Source of the DNA: DASUPK01 sp963724665
GTDB taxonomy: Bacteria; Actinomycetota; Thermoleophilia; Solirubrobacterales; 70-9
NCBI GenBank assembly: GCA_963724665.1
Contig: CAVRVH010000007.1
Coordinates: 682,001-746,000, forward strand
Direction of reading: 5' to 3'
Length of the DNA stretch: 64,000 bases
The notes beneath the pieces are model-generated. The model was not told the origin of the DNA. It made no database searches and saw only the letters and a list, made by a program, of their open reading frames with translations. The position numbers and the translations under genes were made by a program. Each line of letters begins with the position of its first letter. The first letter of the stretch is position 1. Shown here piece by piece: positions 33,396 to 41,270 of the stretch.

Positions 33396-34566
33396 TGACG
33401 GCTCCCTCCGGTGCGTAGGTTTTCCGGGTCTCTTCAACGGCGCGCCGGTAGATCTCCTCGATTGGCGCGCCCTCGGCGAATCGGGCATAGGCCCGCTGGG
33501 CACCGTTCTGCTCCGGCAGATCCACCTCGAGGCCGAGAGTCTGCCGGGCCGGCTCGGTCCACGCGATCAGACCCTCGAGGACCGCCCGCGTGGGAACCAA
33601 GCGCCGCTCGCGGAAATCGATCATCTCGCCGTCCATTCCGTAGCGGATTGCCCGCCAAAGGTTCTCCTCAATCTCACGCTGGTGCAGCGGCTCGGGCGAA
33701 ACGCCCTCGTCGAGGTCGATCGCGGCCTGTGCGACGCACGCCGTGATCAGCGCCGCGAGGTTGAACGACTCGTCGCCGCTCGTCTGCGCGTCGCAGATCC
33801 GGACCTCCACGGTGCCGAAAGAGTGGTGCGGGCGAACGCTCCACCAGAGCTGCGTCGCCTCGACTATCGAGTCGGTGTCTTCCAGCAGCTGTACGAAGTC
33901 CACATACGTCGCCCAGTCCCCGAAGGGCTCGTGGACCCCGCAGCGCGGGAAGGTTCTCGTGAAGATCTCGGTGCGCACGGAGTGCAGCCCGGTGTCACGG
34001 TGGTCGAGGAACGGCGAGTTCGCCGACAGCGCCAGCAGCGCCGGAAGCAGCTCGCGCATCCGGTCGGACACGGCGACGGCGCGATCGGGCCCCTCGACCC
34101 CGACGTGGACGTGCAGGCTCCAGGTGTTGTTCCGCTGCGCGACCCAGCGCAAATCGCCCTCCAGCCGGCGGTAGTGCTCGGTCTGGATGATGTGCTGGTC
34201 CAGGTAGTTGGCCCACGGATGAGTGCCCATCGCCGCCAGCGCGAGGCCCATTTCGTCGGCGATCCCAAACAGCCGAGTCCGCCGCGCTCGCTGGCGCTCG
34301 GCGGCGTCGGCGAAGGTCTCGCCGCGGCCCGAGCGGATCTCGATCTCCGTGTCGATCAGCTCTCCCTTGACGGCGGGCGCAAGCTCGGGGTCCCGCAGGC
34401 ACGCCGCCTGCATTTCCTCGAAGCGGTGCTCGAGGTCGAGTACGGCCGGGTCGAGGATCGCGAACTCCTCCTCGATGCCGACGGTGAAGTCGGTCGAGGA
34501 CTCGAAGGTCTCGCGAACGGCCTCCAGGTCCAGGCCGTCGTGGTTGGGCTCGGGGTCGGTTGTCAC
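33385..34566 (-). CDS. GCS2-family carboxylate-amine ligase (YbdK-like)
   Basis: 393 aa from the GTG at 34566. Glutamine-synthetase-like ATP-grasp of the glutamate-cysteine ligase 2 group: TVGIEEEFAILDP, GELIDTEIEIRSG, LHVHVGV and SFGTVEVRICDAQ with the metal-binding Glu and His residues. YbdK enzymes have weak glutamate-cysteine ligase activity; the true product in actinobacteria, which use mycothiol, is uncertain. Only 11 bp after rex, which fits a redox theme. Confidence 0.9.
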   Translation of the reverse strand: MTTDPEPNHDGLDLEAVRETFESSTDFTVGIEEEFAILDPAVLDLEHRFEEMQAACLRDPELAPAVKGELIDTEIEIRSGRGETFADAAERQRARRTRLFGIADEMGLALAAMGTHPWANYLDQHIIQTEHYRRLEGDLRWVAQRNNTWSLHVHVGVEGPDRAVAVSDRMRELLPALLALSANSPFLDHRDTGLHSVRTEIFTRTFPRCGVHEPFGDWATYVDFVQLLEDTDSIVEATQLWWSVRPHHSFGTVEVRICDAQTSGDESFNLAALITACVAQAAIDLDEGVSPEPLHQREIEENLWRAIRYGMDGEMIDFRERRLVPTRAVLEGLIAWTEPARQTLGLEVDLPEQNGAQRAYARFAEGAPIEEIYRRAVEETRKTYAPEGAVSGR

Positions 34567-34577
34567 CGCAGCGACGC

Positions 34578-35252
34578 CTAGGTCAAATAGAAGTACAGGG
34601 CGTAGAGCAGGTCCACGGCCGGGCTCGAGGTGTGCACGGTCACGTCCGGCGGCACCTGCAAGAGCCGCTCGGAGTAGTTGAAGATGATCTTCACTCCGGC
34701 CTTGACCAGGCGGTCCGCAACCTCCTGGGCCGCGTCCGACGGAACCGCCAGGACCCCGACGACCACCTGCTCCCGCTCCACGACGGAGTCGAGGTCGTCG
34801 AAGGAGCGCACCTCCAGGCCGCCCACCGTCCGGCCGATCACGATCGGATCAACATCGAACATCGCCACGATCCGGAAGCCGTGGTCCGCGAAGATGTCCG
34901 AGCTGGCGATCGCCTGGCCCAGGTGGCCCGCGCCGAACAGGGCGATGTTGTGCTGGCCGGCGGTTCGGAGGATCTTCCGGATCTCTGAGACCAGCGAGTC
35001 GACGTTGTAGCCGACCCCGCGCTTGCCGAACTTGCCAAAGCCGGAGAGATCTCGCCGGATCTGCGTGGAGTTGATGTGCGTGTAGTCCGAAAGCTCCTGC
35101 GAGGAGATCGTGTCCTTCCCCATCTTCCGCGCCTGGGTCAGCACCTGGAGATAGCGGGAGAGCCTCGCGGCAACCCCCAGAGAAAGGCGATCCCCGTCCG
35201 TGAGCTCCGAGGCCTGCTGCTCAGCGGACTCGGCCGCCACGTCCTCGATCAT
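34578..35252 (-). CDS. rex: redox-sensing transcriptional repressor Rex
   Basis: 224 aa. N-terminal winged helix (VAARLSRYLQVLTQARKMGKDTISSQELSDYTHINSTQIRRDLSGFGKFGKRGVGY) and Rossmann domain with NIALFGAGHLGQAIA binding NAD(H). The swapped C-terminal helix ends VDLLYALYFYL. Rex represses respiratory and fermentative genes at a high NAD+/NADH ratio. Its ATG overlaps the glutaredoxin stop (ATGA). Here it sits in a t6A and thiol operon rather than with cydAB or nuo. Confidence 0.95.
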   Translation of the reverse strand: MIEDVAAESAEQQASELTDGDRLSLGVAARLSRYLQVLTQARKMGKDTISSQELSDYTHINSTQIRRDLSGFGKFGKRGVGYNVDSLVSEIRKILRTAGQHNIALFGAGHLGQAIASSDIFADHGFRIVAMFDVDPIVIGRTVGGLEVRSFDDLDSVVEREQVVVGVLAVPSDAAQEVADRLVKAGVKIIFNYSERLLQVPPDVTVHTSSPAVDLLYALYFYLT

Positions 35253-35500
35253 GCGGACAAGGTATCGAGACGCGCCCGCAGGGCGTCCGCGTCCAGGTGC
35301 AGCTCCGAGACGATCTCGCCGTTGAGCTCGATCACAGGGATCCGCTCGAGATAGCGGTGCATCAATCCGTCGTCGGACTCGATGTCGACCTCGTCCAGCT
35401 CGAACGCCACCCCGTCAAGGCGTAGCTGCTCGAGGCCGGCACGCGCCTCGTCGCAGAGGTGGCAGTCAGGGCGCCCGTACAGAACCAGTCGCGAAGGCAT
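35249..35500 (-). CDS. glutaredoxin family (DUF836-like) protein
   Basis: 83 aa. LVLYGRPDCHLCDEARAGL gives a CHLC active site; IPVIELNGEIVSELHLD contains the cis-Pro region. It may be a thiol-disulfide oxidoreductase in the cytosol. It starts inside tsaD (35-bp overlap) and overlaps rex by 4 bp, so it is locked between the two in translation. Similar grx-rex pairs are common in actinobacteria. Confidence 0.88.
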   Translation of the reverse strand: MPSRLVLYGRPDCHLCDEARAGLEQLRLDGVAFELDEVDIESDDGLMHRYLERIPVIELNGEIVSELHLDADALRARLDTLSA

Positions 35501-36467
35501 CGAAGCCGAGGTAGTCGGGGTAGGAAATCGGTTCGGTGAAGCGCGCGGCCGAGGCGATCATCGCCGCGTTGTCGGTGCAGAGCGGGATCGGCACGAGCTT
35601 CAATCTCAGGCCGAGCTCCTCGCAGAGCGCCTGCGTGCGCTCCCGGAGCTCGGCGTTCGCCGCCACACCACCTCCCAGCGCGATCGCCGGCCACTCGCCG
35701 GACTCCGCGGCGCGCCGGAGCTTCGCCAACAGCTGATCGACGATCGCTCGCTGGAACGACGCCGCGAGATCGACTCGCCGCCGCTGCGCCTCCTCCGGGC
35801 CAAGGTCGCGAACCCGGTAGACGAGCGAGGTCTTCAGCCCGCTGAAGGAGAAGTCGAGGCCGCGCTCGCTCATCGCCACGGGAAACTCGAAAGCGTCGGG
35901 GTCGCCACCGTCGGCCGCCGCCTGAATCGCCGGCCCTCCCGGATAGCCGAGGCCGAGAAGCCGGGCTCCCTTGTCGAACGCCTCGCCGGCTGCGTCGTCC
36001 ACCGTGGAGCCGAGGGTCTCGAACGAGCCGTGCTCCCGCACCCCCGCCAGGAGCGTGTGGCCACCGCTCGCAATCAGGCATAGGAAGGGCGGCTCGAGCG
36101 AATCCGGCTCAAGGAAGTTGGCGGCGACGTGGCCCTCCAGATGGTCGACCGGGATGAGCGGCTTGCGGTGCGCTGCCGCCAACGCCTTCGCCGAGCTGAG
36201 TCCCACCAGCAGAGCGCCGATCAGCCCTGGGCCCTGAGTCACGGCGATCGACTCGACCTCGGCGAGCTCGCCTCCCGCCTCGTCGAGCGCCGCCGCCACG
36301 ACGGCGTTGACCAGTTCGAGATGGTGCCTGGAGGCGACCTCCGGGACGACGCCGCCGTAGCGCTCGTGGAAGGAAGCCTGCGAGGAGACGACGTTGGAGA
36401 CGATCCGCGCCCCGTCGACGACGGCAGCGCAGGTGTCGTCACAGGACGTCTCGATCGCGAGAATCAA
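35466..36467 (-). CDS. tsaD: tRNA N6-adenosine threonylcarbamoyltransferase TsaD
   Basis: 333 aa. I place the start at the TTG at 36467, which overlaps the rimI stop as TTGA and gives the family N-terminus MILAIETSCDDTCAAVVDG; an upstream start at 36500 would add 11 Arg-rich residues. Metal-binding HLEGH motif, VGLSSAKALAAA and IALGGGVAANAELR are intact. With TsaB and TsaE it attaches threonylcarbamoyl to A37 of ANN-decoding tRNAs. Confidence 0.95.
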   Translation of the reverse strand: MILAIETSCDDTCAAVVDGARIVSNVVSSQASFHERYGGVVPEVASRHHLELVNAVVAAALDEAGGELAEVESIAVTQGPGLIGALLVGLSSAKALAAAHRKPLIPVDHLEGHVAANFLEPDSLEPPFLCLIASGGHTLLAGVREHGSFETLGSTVDDAAGEAFDKGARLLGLGYPGGPAIQAAADGGDPDAFEFPVAMSERGLDFSFSGLKTSLVYRVRDLGPEEAQRRRVDLAASFQRAIVDQLLAKLRRAAESGEWPAIALGGGVAANAELRERTQALCEELGLRLKLVPIPLCTDNAAMIASAARFTEPISYPDYLGFDAFATGSVRAP

Positions 36468-36970
36468 GCGACCGAGGCGCCCTCGGCGGCCTCGAGCCAC
36501 ATGATCAGTGCGTCCTCGCCGTTGTCGTGGTAGTAGCGGCGGCGGCGACCGGCTGATCGGAAGCCAAAGCGGCGATACATCTCGATGGCCGGCGCGTTCG
36601 AGACTCGGACCTCGAGAGTGAAGCGGGAACCGGCGCCCGCCTCGTCGAAGAGCCGCTCGATCAGGTCGGTGGCGACGCCGCGGCGGCGGCGCTCGGGATG
36701 GACGGCGACGTTCATCAGGTGCCAGACGTCGTCGTAGCGGGCGCAGACGAGGTAGCCGACGAGTCCCTCGGAGTCCTCGGCCGCGAGGCAGATCCCAGAC
36801 GGCTTGGAGAGCTCCAGGACGAACATCGCGAGCGACCAGGGAGTCGGGAATGACCGGCGCTCGATGGCGATGACTGAGGGGAGGTCGCCGTACCCAAGGC
36901 GGCGCAGCTTCAGATCGCCCGGCTCATCCCCCGGGGACTCCACGATCTCGCTCAAGCCATCTCTTCGCAT
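36464..36970 (-). CDS. rimI: ribosomal protein S18 alanine N-acetyltransferase RimI
   Basis: 168 aa GNAT-fold protein. LRRLGYGDLPSVIAIERRSFPTPWSLAMF, acetyl-CoA loop VHPERRRRGVATDLIERL, and RVSNAPAIEMYRRFGFRSAGRRRRYY are diagnostic. RimI acetylates the N-terminus of S18 and is often fused or adjacent to TsaD/TsaB. It overlaps both neighbours: 47 bp with tsaB and 4 bp with tsaD. The first 20 residues are variable, so a later start is possible. Confidence 0.93.
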   Translation of the reverse strand: MRRDGLSEIVESPGDEPGDLKLRRLGYGDLPSVIAIERRSFPTPWSLAMFVLELSKPSGICLAAEDSEGLVGYLVCARYDDVWHLMNVAVHPERRRRGVATDLIERLFDEAGAGSRFTLEVRVSNAPAIEMYRRFGFRSAGRRRRYYHDNGEDALIMWLEAAEGASVA

Positions 36971-37628
36971 CGGGCGGTCTCAGATACAGGGGTTGGATCT
37001 GGTCCGGTGGCGCCTCGATCGCCGCCTCCCCCACCGCGCACACGTGCCCTGCGGCAACTCGGTGGATCGGATCTTGGGGCGGGGCAACCGTGGCTCCGGC
37101 GGCCTCCAGCTGTGCGGCAAATCCTAGCGCCCCATCTCCGGCCGCCAGCGGGGATGAATCGAGACTCCGCACACGCTCGGCAAGCTCGTCCGGAGGAGCG
37201 ACGAATGGAGGCCATATCTCCCTTCCCCCGGCGTCGAAAAGTGCGGCAAAGGCCTCGCCGCGCCGGGCGTCGAACACGGGCAGGGAAAGGGCTCCATCGC
37301 TGCTTTGCGAGATGCCGCGCGCCAGCACCGCAAGCGAACCGACAGGCGCAATCGGAATCTCCCTCGCCTGGGCCAGCGCCCGCGCGGTGGCAATGCCGAT
37401 CCGCAGGCCGGTGAACGACCCCGGTCCGACACCGACCGCGATTCGCTCGATCCTCTCCCAGCCTCCGGCCCCGTCGACGCTTTGCTCTATCTCCCCCAGC
37501 AGCACCTGGGAGTGTCGCGGCCGCCCGTCGGGACCGGGGTCGATCCGGGACTCGCGGATGACCTCCCCCGCTGCGGTCACTCCAACGACCGCGTCGGCGG
37601 TCGCGCTATCGACACCGAGTACCACCAT
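36924..37628 (-). CDS. tsaB: threonylcarbamoyladenosine biosynthesis protein TsaB
   Basis: 234 aa from the ATG at 37628; the frame to 37841 is antisense to the lipoprotein gene. VVLGVDSATADAVVGV matches the N-terminus, and VGVGPGSFTGLRIGIATARALAQA is the TsaB signature. ASKHA fold, inactive partner that scaffolds TsaD. First gene of the tsaB-rimI-tsaD-grx-rex-GCS2-DUF1844 run. The 57-bp gap to the divergent lipoprotein gene should hold both promoters. Confidence 0.93.
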   Translation of the reverse strand: MVVLGVDSATADAVVGVTAAGEVIRESRIDPGPDGRPRHSQVLLGEIEQSVDGAGGWERIERIAVGVGPGSFTGLRIGIATARALAQAREIPIAPVGSLAVLARGISQSSDGALSLPVFDARRGEAFAALFDAGGREIWPPFVAPPDELAERVRSLDSSPLAAGDGALGFAAQLEAAGATVAPPQDPIHRVAAGHVCAVGEAAIEAPPDQIQPLYLRPPDAKRWLERDRGVPGG

Positions 37629-37685
37629 CAATAGAGTCCGCCTGGAGGATCGGCGTCCATCCAACTCGGGAGAAGGAGAGTCAGC

Positions 37686-38006
37686 ATGGAAGAGGAGTCC
37701 AGCAGGTTCACGCGGCGGCCGACGGCGGTGGCCGCAGTGCTCGGGATAGCCGTTTTCGGCGTCGGCGCCGGTTTCGCGGTGTCCGGTTGCGGCAGCGACA
37801 ACAGCGGGAACGACGTGAGCAACGCGGTTCAATCCGTTCAAGGTGGGCTCTCGACGGCTCAGGGTGGGCTCTCGACGGCTCAGGGCGCGATCTCGACAGC
37901 CCAGCAGCAGGCCAAGAGCGTCAGCACGCAGGTTCAGAGCGTTCAGTCGCAGATACAGAGCGTGCAGAGCCAGGTCTCGACAGCCAAGAACCAGTACGGC
38001 TATTAG
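37686..38006 (+). CDS. lipoprotein with heptad repeats
   Basis: 106 aa. GGAGAAGGAGAG precedes the ATG. Signal helix with lipobox VSGC. The mature part is a continuous coiled coil, including three G-G/A-L/I-S-T-A-Q heptads (from a 21-bp DNA repeat) and QSVQSQIQSVQSQVSTA. Resembles murein-lipoprotein-like spacers in shape only. No homologue recognised. Confidence 0.75.
   Translation: MEEESSRFTRRPTAVAAVLGIAVFGVGAGFAVSGCGSDNSGNDVSNAVQSVQGGLSTAQGGLSTAQGAISTAQQQAKSVSTQVQSVQSQIQSVQSQVSTAKNQYGY
37842..37904 (+). repeat. 21-bp tandem repeat, three copies
   Basis: GGTGGGCTCTCGACGGCTC... units at 37842-37862 and 37863-37883 are identical; 37884-37904 is diverged. The unit is a multiple of three, so copy-number change would keep the lipoprotein in frame and lengthen its coiled coil by seven residues. 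Confidence 0.85.
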
Positions 38007-38018
38007 GGATCGAGCCGC

Positions 38019-38776
38019 CTAGCTACCCGGCTGGAAGGACACGAGCTGGGTCACCTCGGCCTGGGCGGGCCGGGGCCCCCGCCGACCTGTTGTTCCTTGA
38101 CCGTGCCGATTCCCTGCACGTAGTACTTGTGGTCGACGGTGGCAGGCTCGAGCGGGGTGGTCTCCTCGGTCAGCATCGCGTTCTGGGATGAGACCGCGGG
38201 CGTGCTGACGCTCGTCGCCAGGCTCAAGATCTGGAAGCGATCCTCGGCCTGACCCTTGAACGACTCCTGCTGGAACGACTGGCCGACCTGCGGGTGGGCC
38301 GGCATGAAGATCCCGCCCTTGGCGCCGTCGCGTCCGTTCAGGAACGAACCCTCGGTGCTGGTCACCTTTCCGTTGGCATTGAGCTCGGCGGTCTTCTCGC
38401 CGAGGTACCAGACGGTGCCGCGCTTGTCCTGCGCGTACCAATCGGTCGTGCGCTCGGCCAGGCTGCCGTTGAGGAACAGGCGGTCAGCCACCGGCAGCGC
38501 CCTGATCCCGGCGATCACCTTCGTCTTGTGGGTCACCGTCATCACGTCTCGCGCTTGCTTGCCGTCCTTCTGGCCGTCGTATACGTAGACGGACCCGCGC
38601 GCCAGCGGGAACCATGGGTTGGTGATTGCAGTCGAGTTGCGCCCGAAATGGGACGACTTCGGAGTTGGCAGGCCACGTGCGCTGCTCTTCGCTGGGGCCG
38701 AGATTCCGGCGGCGAGCAGTCCCGTCACTGCCAGCGTCGCCACCGTCCTAATTGCTTTCGTGGTCGTCGAAGTCAT
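38019..38776 (-). CDS. secreted hypothetical protein (probable frameshift near C-terminus)
   Basis: The ATG at 38776 has AGGAGG 6 bases upstream. Signal peptide TLAVTGLLAAGISAPAKSSA. The body has SSHFGRNSTAITNPWFPLARGSVYVYDG, GTVWYLGEKTAEL and a beta-strand-rich fold seen in other secreted proteins of this group, without known function. The given frame ends at 38051 in QQVGGGPGPPRPR. Adding one base in the G/C run at 38068-38080 extends it to the TAG at 38019 with AEVTQLVSFQPGS, a better final strand. I report the longer span as likely. Confidence 0.65.
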
Positions 38777-38871
38777 CGTCGCCTCCTGAGGGGAATTGAG
38801 CAAGTGGGGCGAAGCTACGGAGGCCAGATGAACCGCCCGTGACGAACGGATGACGCCCAGATGAGCGGCGG

Positions 38872-39276
38872 CTACACGTCGATCTCGCGCTCGTCCCCGC
38901 CGGCGTGCCGAATCTCCACACTCCGGGTGACCTTCTCGAGCCAGGGCTCCGCGGCGGCCGGCCACTCGATGAAGGCCACTGCGTCGGGCGTCAGGTAGTC
39001 GTCGAGCAGCGCCGGGTCCTCCTGATCCAGTTCGGCGAGCCGGTACAGGTCGAGGTGGGAGACGGGCACCCGACCGCTGTAGGTCTGCCCGATCGTGAAT
39101 GTCGGTGAGGTGACCGGCTCGGTGACCCCGAGCGCACGACAGGCACCGCGGATCAGGGTCGTTTTCCCTGCCCCCAGTTCGCCGTTCACCAGGACGACGT
39201 CGCCGGGCCCGAGTTCGGCCGCGAGCCGCTCGCCGACCGCCTCGGTCTCAGCAGCGCTTTTCGTCCTCTCGGTCAG
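38872..39276 (-). CDS. tsaE: tRNA t6A ATPase TsaE
   Basis: About 134 aa. P-loop VLVNGELGAGKTTLIRGACRALG, SPTFTIGQTY switch region, HLDLYRL and VAFIEWP are the TsaE signatures. No ATG/GTG/TTG suits the N-terminus; the best fit is a CTG at 39276 overlapping the UDG stop (CTGA), inferred. TsaE supplies ATPase activity for the TsaBD complex. It is unlinked from the tsaB-rimI-tsaD run by two genes. Confidence 0.9.
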   Translation of the reverse strand: MTERTKSAAETEAVGERLAAELGPGDVVLVNGELGAGKTTLIRGACRALGVTEPVTSPTFTIGQTYSGRVPVSHLDLYRLAELDQEDPALLDDYLTPDAVAFIEWPAAAEPWLEKVTRSVEIRHAGGDEREIDV

Positions 39277-39926
39277 CCGCCGAACAGGCCCATCTGGTCC
39301 GGCTCGGGCTCGCGATCCCGCACGAGAGGCTCCGGCTCGGGTATGGGCTGTGCCAGGAGGTCGGGGATCCGCTGGAAGTCCTCGCGCAGCTGCTCGGCGA
39401 CGCGCGGGGTGCGCAGGCCGGCTGCCGGGTGGAACAGCGGCAGCAGGAAGAGGTGTCGTCCGCCGATCATGTGCTCCTGAGCCGTGCCTCGGACCTTGGT
39501 GATGCCGGTCGGCCTGGCGGTGAGGAGCTTCGTCGAGAAGTTGCCGAGAGTGCCGATCACCTTCGGCTGGATCAGCTCGACCTGCTTCTCGAGGTACGGA
39601 CGGCAGGAGTCGATCTCCTCCGGTTGTGGATCCCGGTTTCCGGGGGGGCGGCACTTGAGGACGTTCGCGATGAACACATCCTCGCGCTGCAGACCGATGC
39701 CCTCGAGCAGCTCGGTGAGGAAACCGCCGGCCCGCCCGACGAACGGCAGGCCCTGACGATCCTCCTCGGCGCCCGGCGCCTCGCCTACGAACATCAGGTC
39801 GGCGTCGGCGTTGCCGGACCCGAAGACGACCCGGTTGCGCGTCTCGGACAGTGGGCAGCGCTCGCAGACCGACGCCTGGTTGTAGACCTCGACCAGCGCC
39901 TGGCGGCGGGACTCCGCGTCGCTCAC
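39273..39926 (-). CDS. uracil-DNA glycosylase, family 4 type (Fe-S)
   Basis: 217 aa from the GTG at 39926, overlapping the fmdB stop (GTGA). Fe-S Cys residues lie in CERCPL and in KCRPPGNRDP/DSCRPYL. The active-site motif GEAPGAEEDRQGLPFVGRAG and the LPLFHPAAGL motif are intact. It removes uracil from DNA at elevated temperature in thermophiles and also occurs in mesophilic actinobacteria. The tail is acidic and Pro-rich. Often next to fmdB-type zinc ribbon genes. Confidence 0.92.
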   Translation of the reverse strand: MSDAESRRQALVEVYNQASVCERCPLSETRNRVVFGSGNADADLMFVGEAPGAEEDRQGLPFVGRAGGFLTELLEGIGLQREDVFIANVLKCRPPGNRDPQPEEIDSCRPYLEKQVELIQPKVIGTLGNFSTKLLTARPTGITKVRGTAQEHMIGGRHLFLLPLFHPAAGLRTPRVAEQLREDFQRIPDLLAQPIPEPEPLVRDREPEPDQMGLFGG

Positions 39927-40201
39927 GAACTCCCTCCTCTCCGCCTCTCTGCTGCGCGCTGCTGCTTGAAGCGCTCCTTGGCGCCGTCCCGGTTCGTGCC
40001 TCGCTTGTCCTCGAGGCGGCGCCGCTGGTTCGGCGTCATCTGGTGCTGCAGGGGCGCGTACGAGGTCGAGAGCTGGCGCTCGACCTTTTCCGATCCGCAC
40101 TCCGGACACGCGACCTCGGCCATATCCAGGCCGACATGTGAGCCGACCAACTCCTCGAAGCGGTGGCCGCACGACTCACAGGCGAACTCGTAGATCGGCA
40201 C
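39923..40201 (-). CDS. FmdB family zinc ribbon protein
   Basis: 92 aa from a GTG at 40201. PIYEFACESCGHRFEELV and VACPECGSEKVERQLS give a CxxC...CxxC zinc ribbon at residues 8-35. The tail is Arg/Gln-rich. FmdB-like proteins are putative regulatory zinc ribbons with no defined target. Head of the fmdB-UDG-tsaE coupled unit. Confidence 0.88.
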   Translation of the reverse strand: MPIYEFACESCGHRFEELVGSHVGLDMAEVACPECGSEKVERQLSTSYAPLQHQMTPNQRRRLEDKRGTNRDGAKERFKQQRAAERRRGGSS

Positions 40202-40234
40202 CGGGTTGATGGTAGTTCGGGTCCCCGACCGCCT

Positions 40235-40271
40235 GGTTGATTCGGCGGCGCTTTTTGTGGCCGCCGGTCAT
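40235..40271 (-). repeat. 37-bp repeat element, copy A
   Basis: On the minus strand it matches the copy at 43797-43833 at 33 of 37 positions. It contains a 7-bp perfect stem (CGGCGGC / GCCGCCG) with a 10-nt loop, so it may form a hairpin. Function unknown; the two copies are in opposite orientation. Confidence 0.6.
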
Positions 40272-40346
40272 GTTGAGCCGCAAATTGGGCGGATTCGAAG
40301 TGTGCGAAGCGCCACAGGAACTGGCTGGGTGGCCAAAACCGCTCTC

Positions 40347-40352
40347 TATAAT
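40347..40352 (+). promoter_or_regulatory. consensus -10 element TATAAT upstream of pan operon
   Basis: A perfect TATAAT in this GC-rich DNA, about 165 bases before the DUF2520 start, facing the pantothenate genes. The -35 region (GCTGGG at 17-bp spacing) is weak. Likely the operon promoter with a long leader. Confidence 0.45.
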
Positions 40353-40517
40353 CCTCGGCGGCCGCGACTCGAAGCAGAGCGCGGACCTACCGAACACAAA
40401 CTCTCACTCGTCCATCGCAACCACAACCGTCTGGTATCTCCGATGCGGGAACTGGAACGGGAAAACATCCCCTCCAAACATCATGCACCGCCTCCTCGGC
40501 TGCGCGTCCGGGGGCGG

Positions 40518-41270
40518 TTGAGCGCCGCCAAGCCGCTGGTTGTCGTCGGTCGTGGCCGCGTGGGCGGTTCGATCGCCAAGGCGGCGGAGGCAGCTGGGAT
40601 CGCGGTGGGGCTGGTCAGCCGCGACGAGTCCGCCGAGGGTGCCGGCGCCGTTCTGATCTGCGTCCCCGACGACGCGATCGCGGAGGTATGCGGCCGCATC
40701 GCGACGGCCTCCCCGCCGCTGGTCGGCCACGTCAGCGGCGCGAGCACCCTGGACGTCCTCGCGCCGGCCCGCGAGCATGGCTCGTCGACCTTCTCCCTCC
40801 ACCCGCTGCAGACTTTCGCCGACGGCGAGACCGTGGTGAGCGGCACTCCGGCCGCGATCGCGGGATCCGATGAGGCGGCGATCTCGTTCGCGCGGGCGCT
40901 CTCCGAGGCGCTCGGCATGAGTCCGTTCGAGATCCCGGAGGAGAGCCGCGCTGCCTACCACGCCGCCGCCGCGATGGCGTCGAACCTGCTGGTCGCGCTC
41001 GAGGAGTCCGCGTCCGAGCTGGTCGAGCGGATTGGGGTGGACGATGCCCGCGAGCTGCTCGCCCCGCTGGTGATGCGCACCGCCGCCAACTGGGCCGAGC
41101 GAGGGCCCGAGGCGCTGACGGGACCGATCGCCCGCGGCGATCGAGCGACCGTCGAACGCCACCGCGCCGCCATCGCCGAGACGGCGCCGGAGCTGCTCCC
41201 CGTCTACGACGCCCTGGCCGCGCGTGCCGAGGCCGTCGCACGGGAATCAATCGAGGAGATATCGGCATGA
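40518..41270 (+). CDS. DUF2520 / Rossmann-fold protein of the pantothenate operon
   Basis: 250 aa from a TTG at 40518 placed just before the first Rossmann strand (PLVVVGRGRVGGSIAKAAEAAG); an ATG at 40443 would add 25 residues. N-terminal NAD(P)-like Rossmann domain with VLICVPDDAIAEV and SGASTLDVL; C-terminal DUF2520 helical domain with AAYHAAAAMASNLLVAL. Resembles NADP-dependent pyrroline/ketopantoate-type reductases, and its place before panC suggests a role in pantothenate synthesis, perhaps ketopantoate reduction. ATGA overlap with panC. Confidence 0.85.
   Translation: MSAAKPLVVVGRGRVGGSIAKAAEAAGIAVGLVSRDESAEGAGAVLICVPDDAIAEVCGRIATASPPLVGHVSGASTLDVLAPAREHGSSTFSLHPLQTFADGETVVSGTPAAIAGSDEAAISFARALSEALGMSPFEIPEESRAAYHAAAAMASNLLVALEESASELVERIGVDDARELLAPLVMRTAANWAERGPEALTGPIARGDRATVERHRAAIAETAPELLPVYDALAARAEAVARESIEEISA

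Larger units (their letters stand above)
40202..40517. other. 316-bp gap between fmdB and the pan operon
   Basis: This is the only stretch over 300 bases without a gene. It holds one copy of a 37-bp repeat (40235-40271), a perfect TATAAT at 40347-40352 on the plus strand, and a 12-codon ORF (40483-40521) whose TGA overlaps the TTG of the next gene. The reading frame of the downstream gene is open through the gap, so an upstream start (ATG 40443) is possible. Confidence 0.6.
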
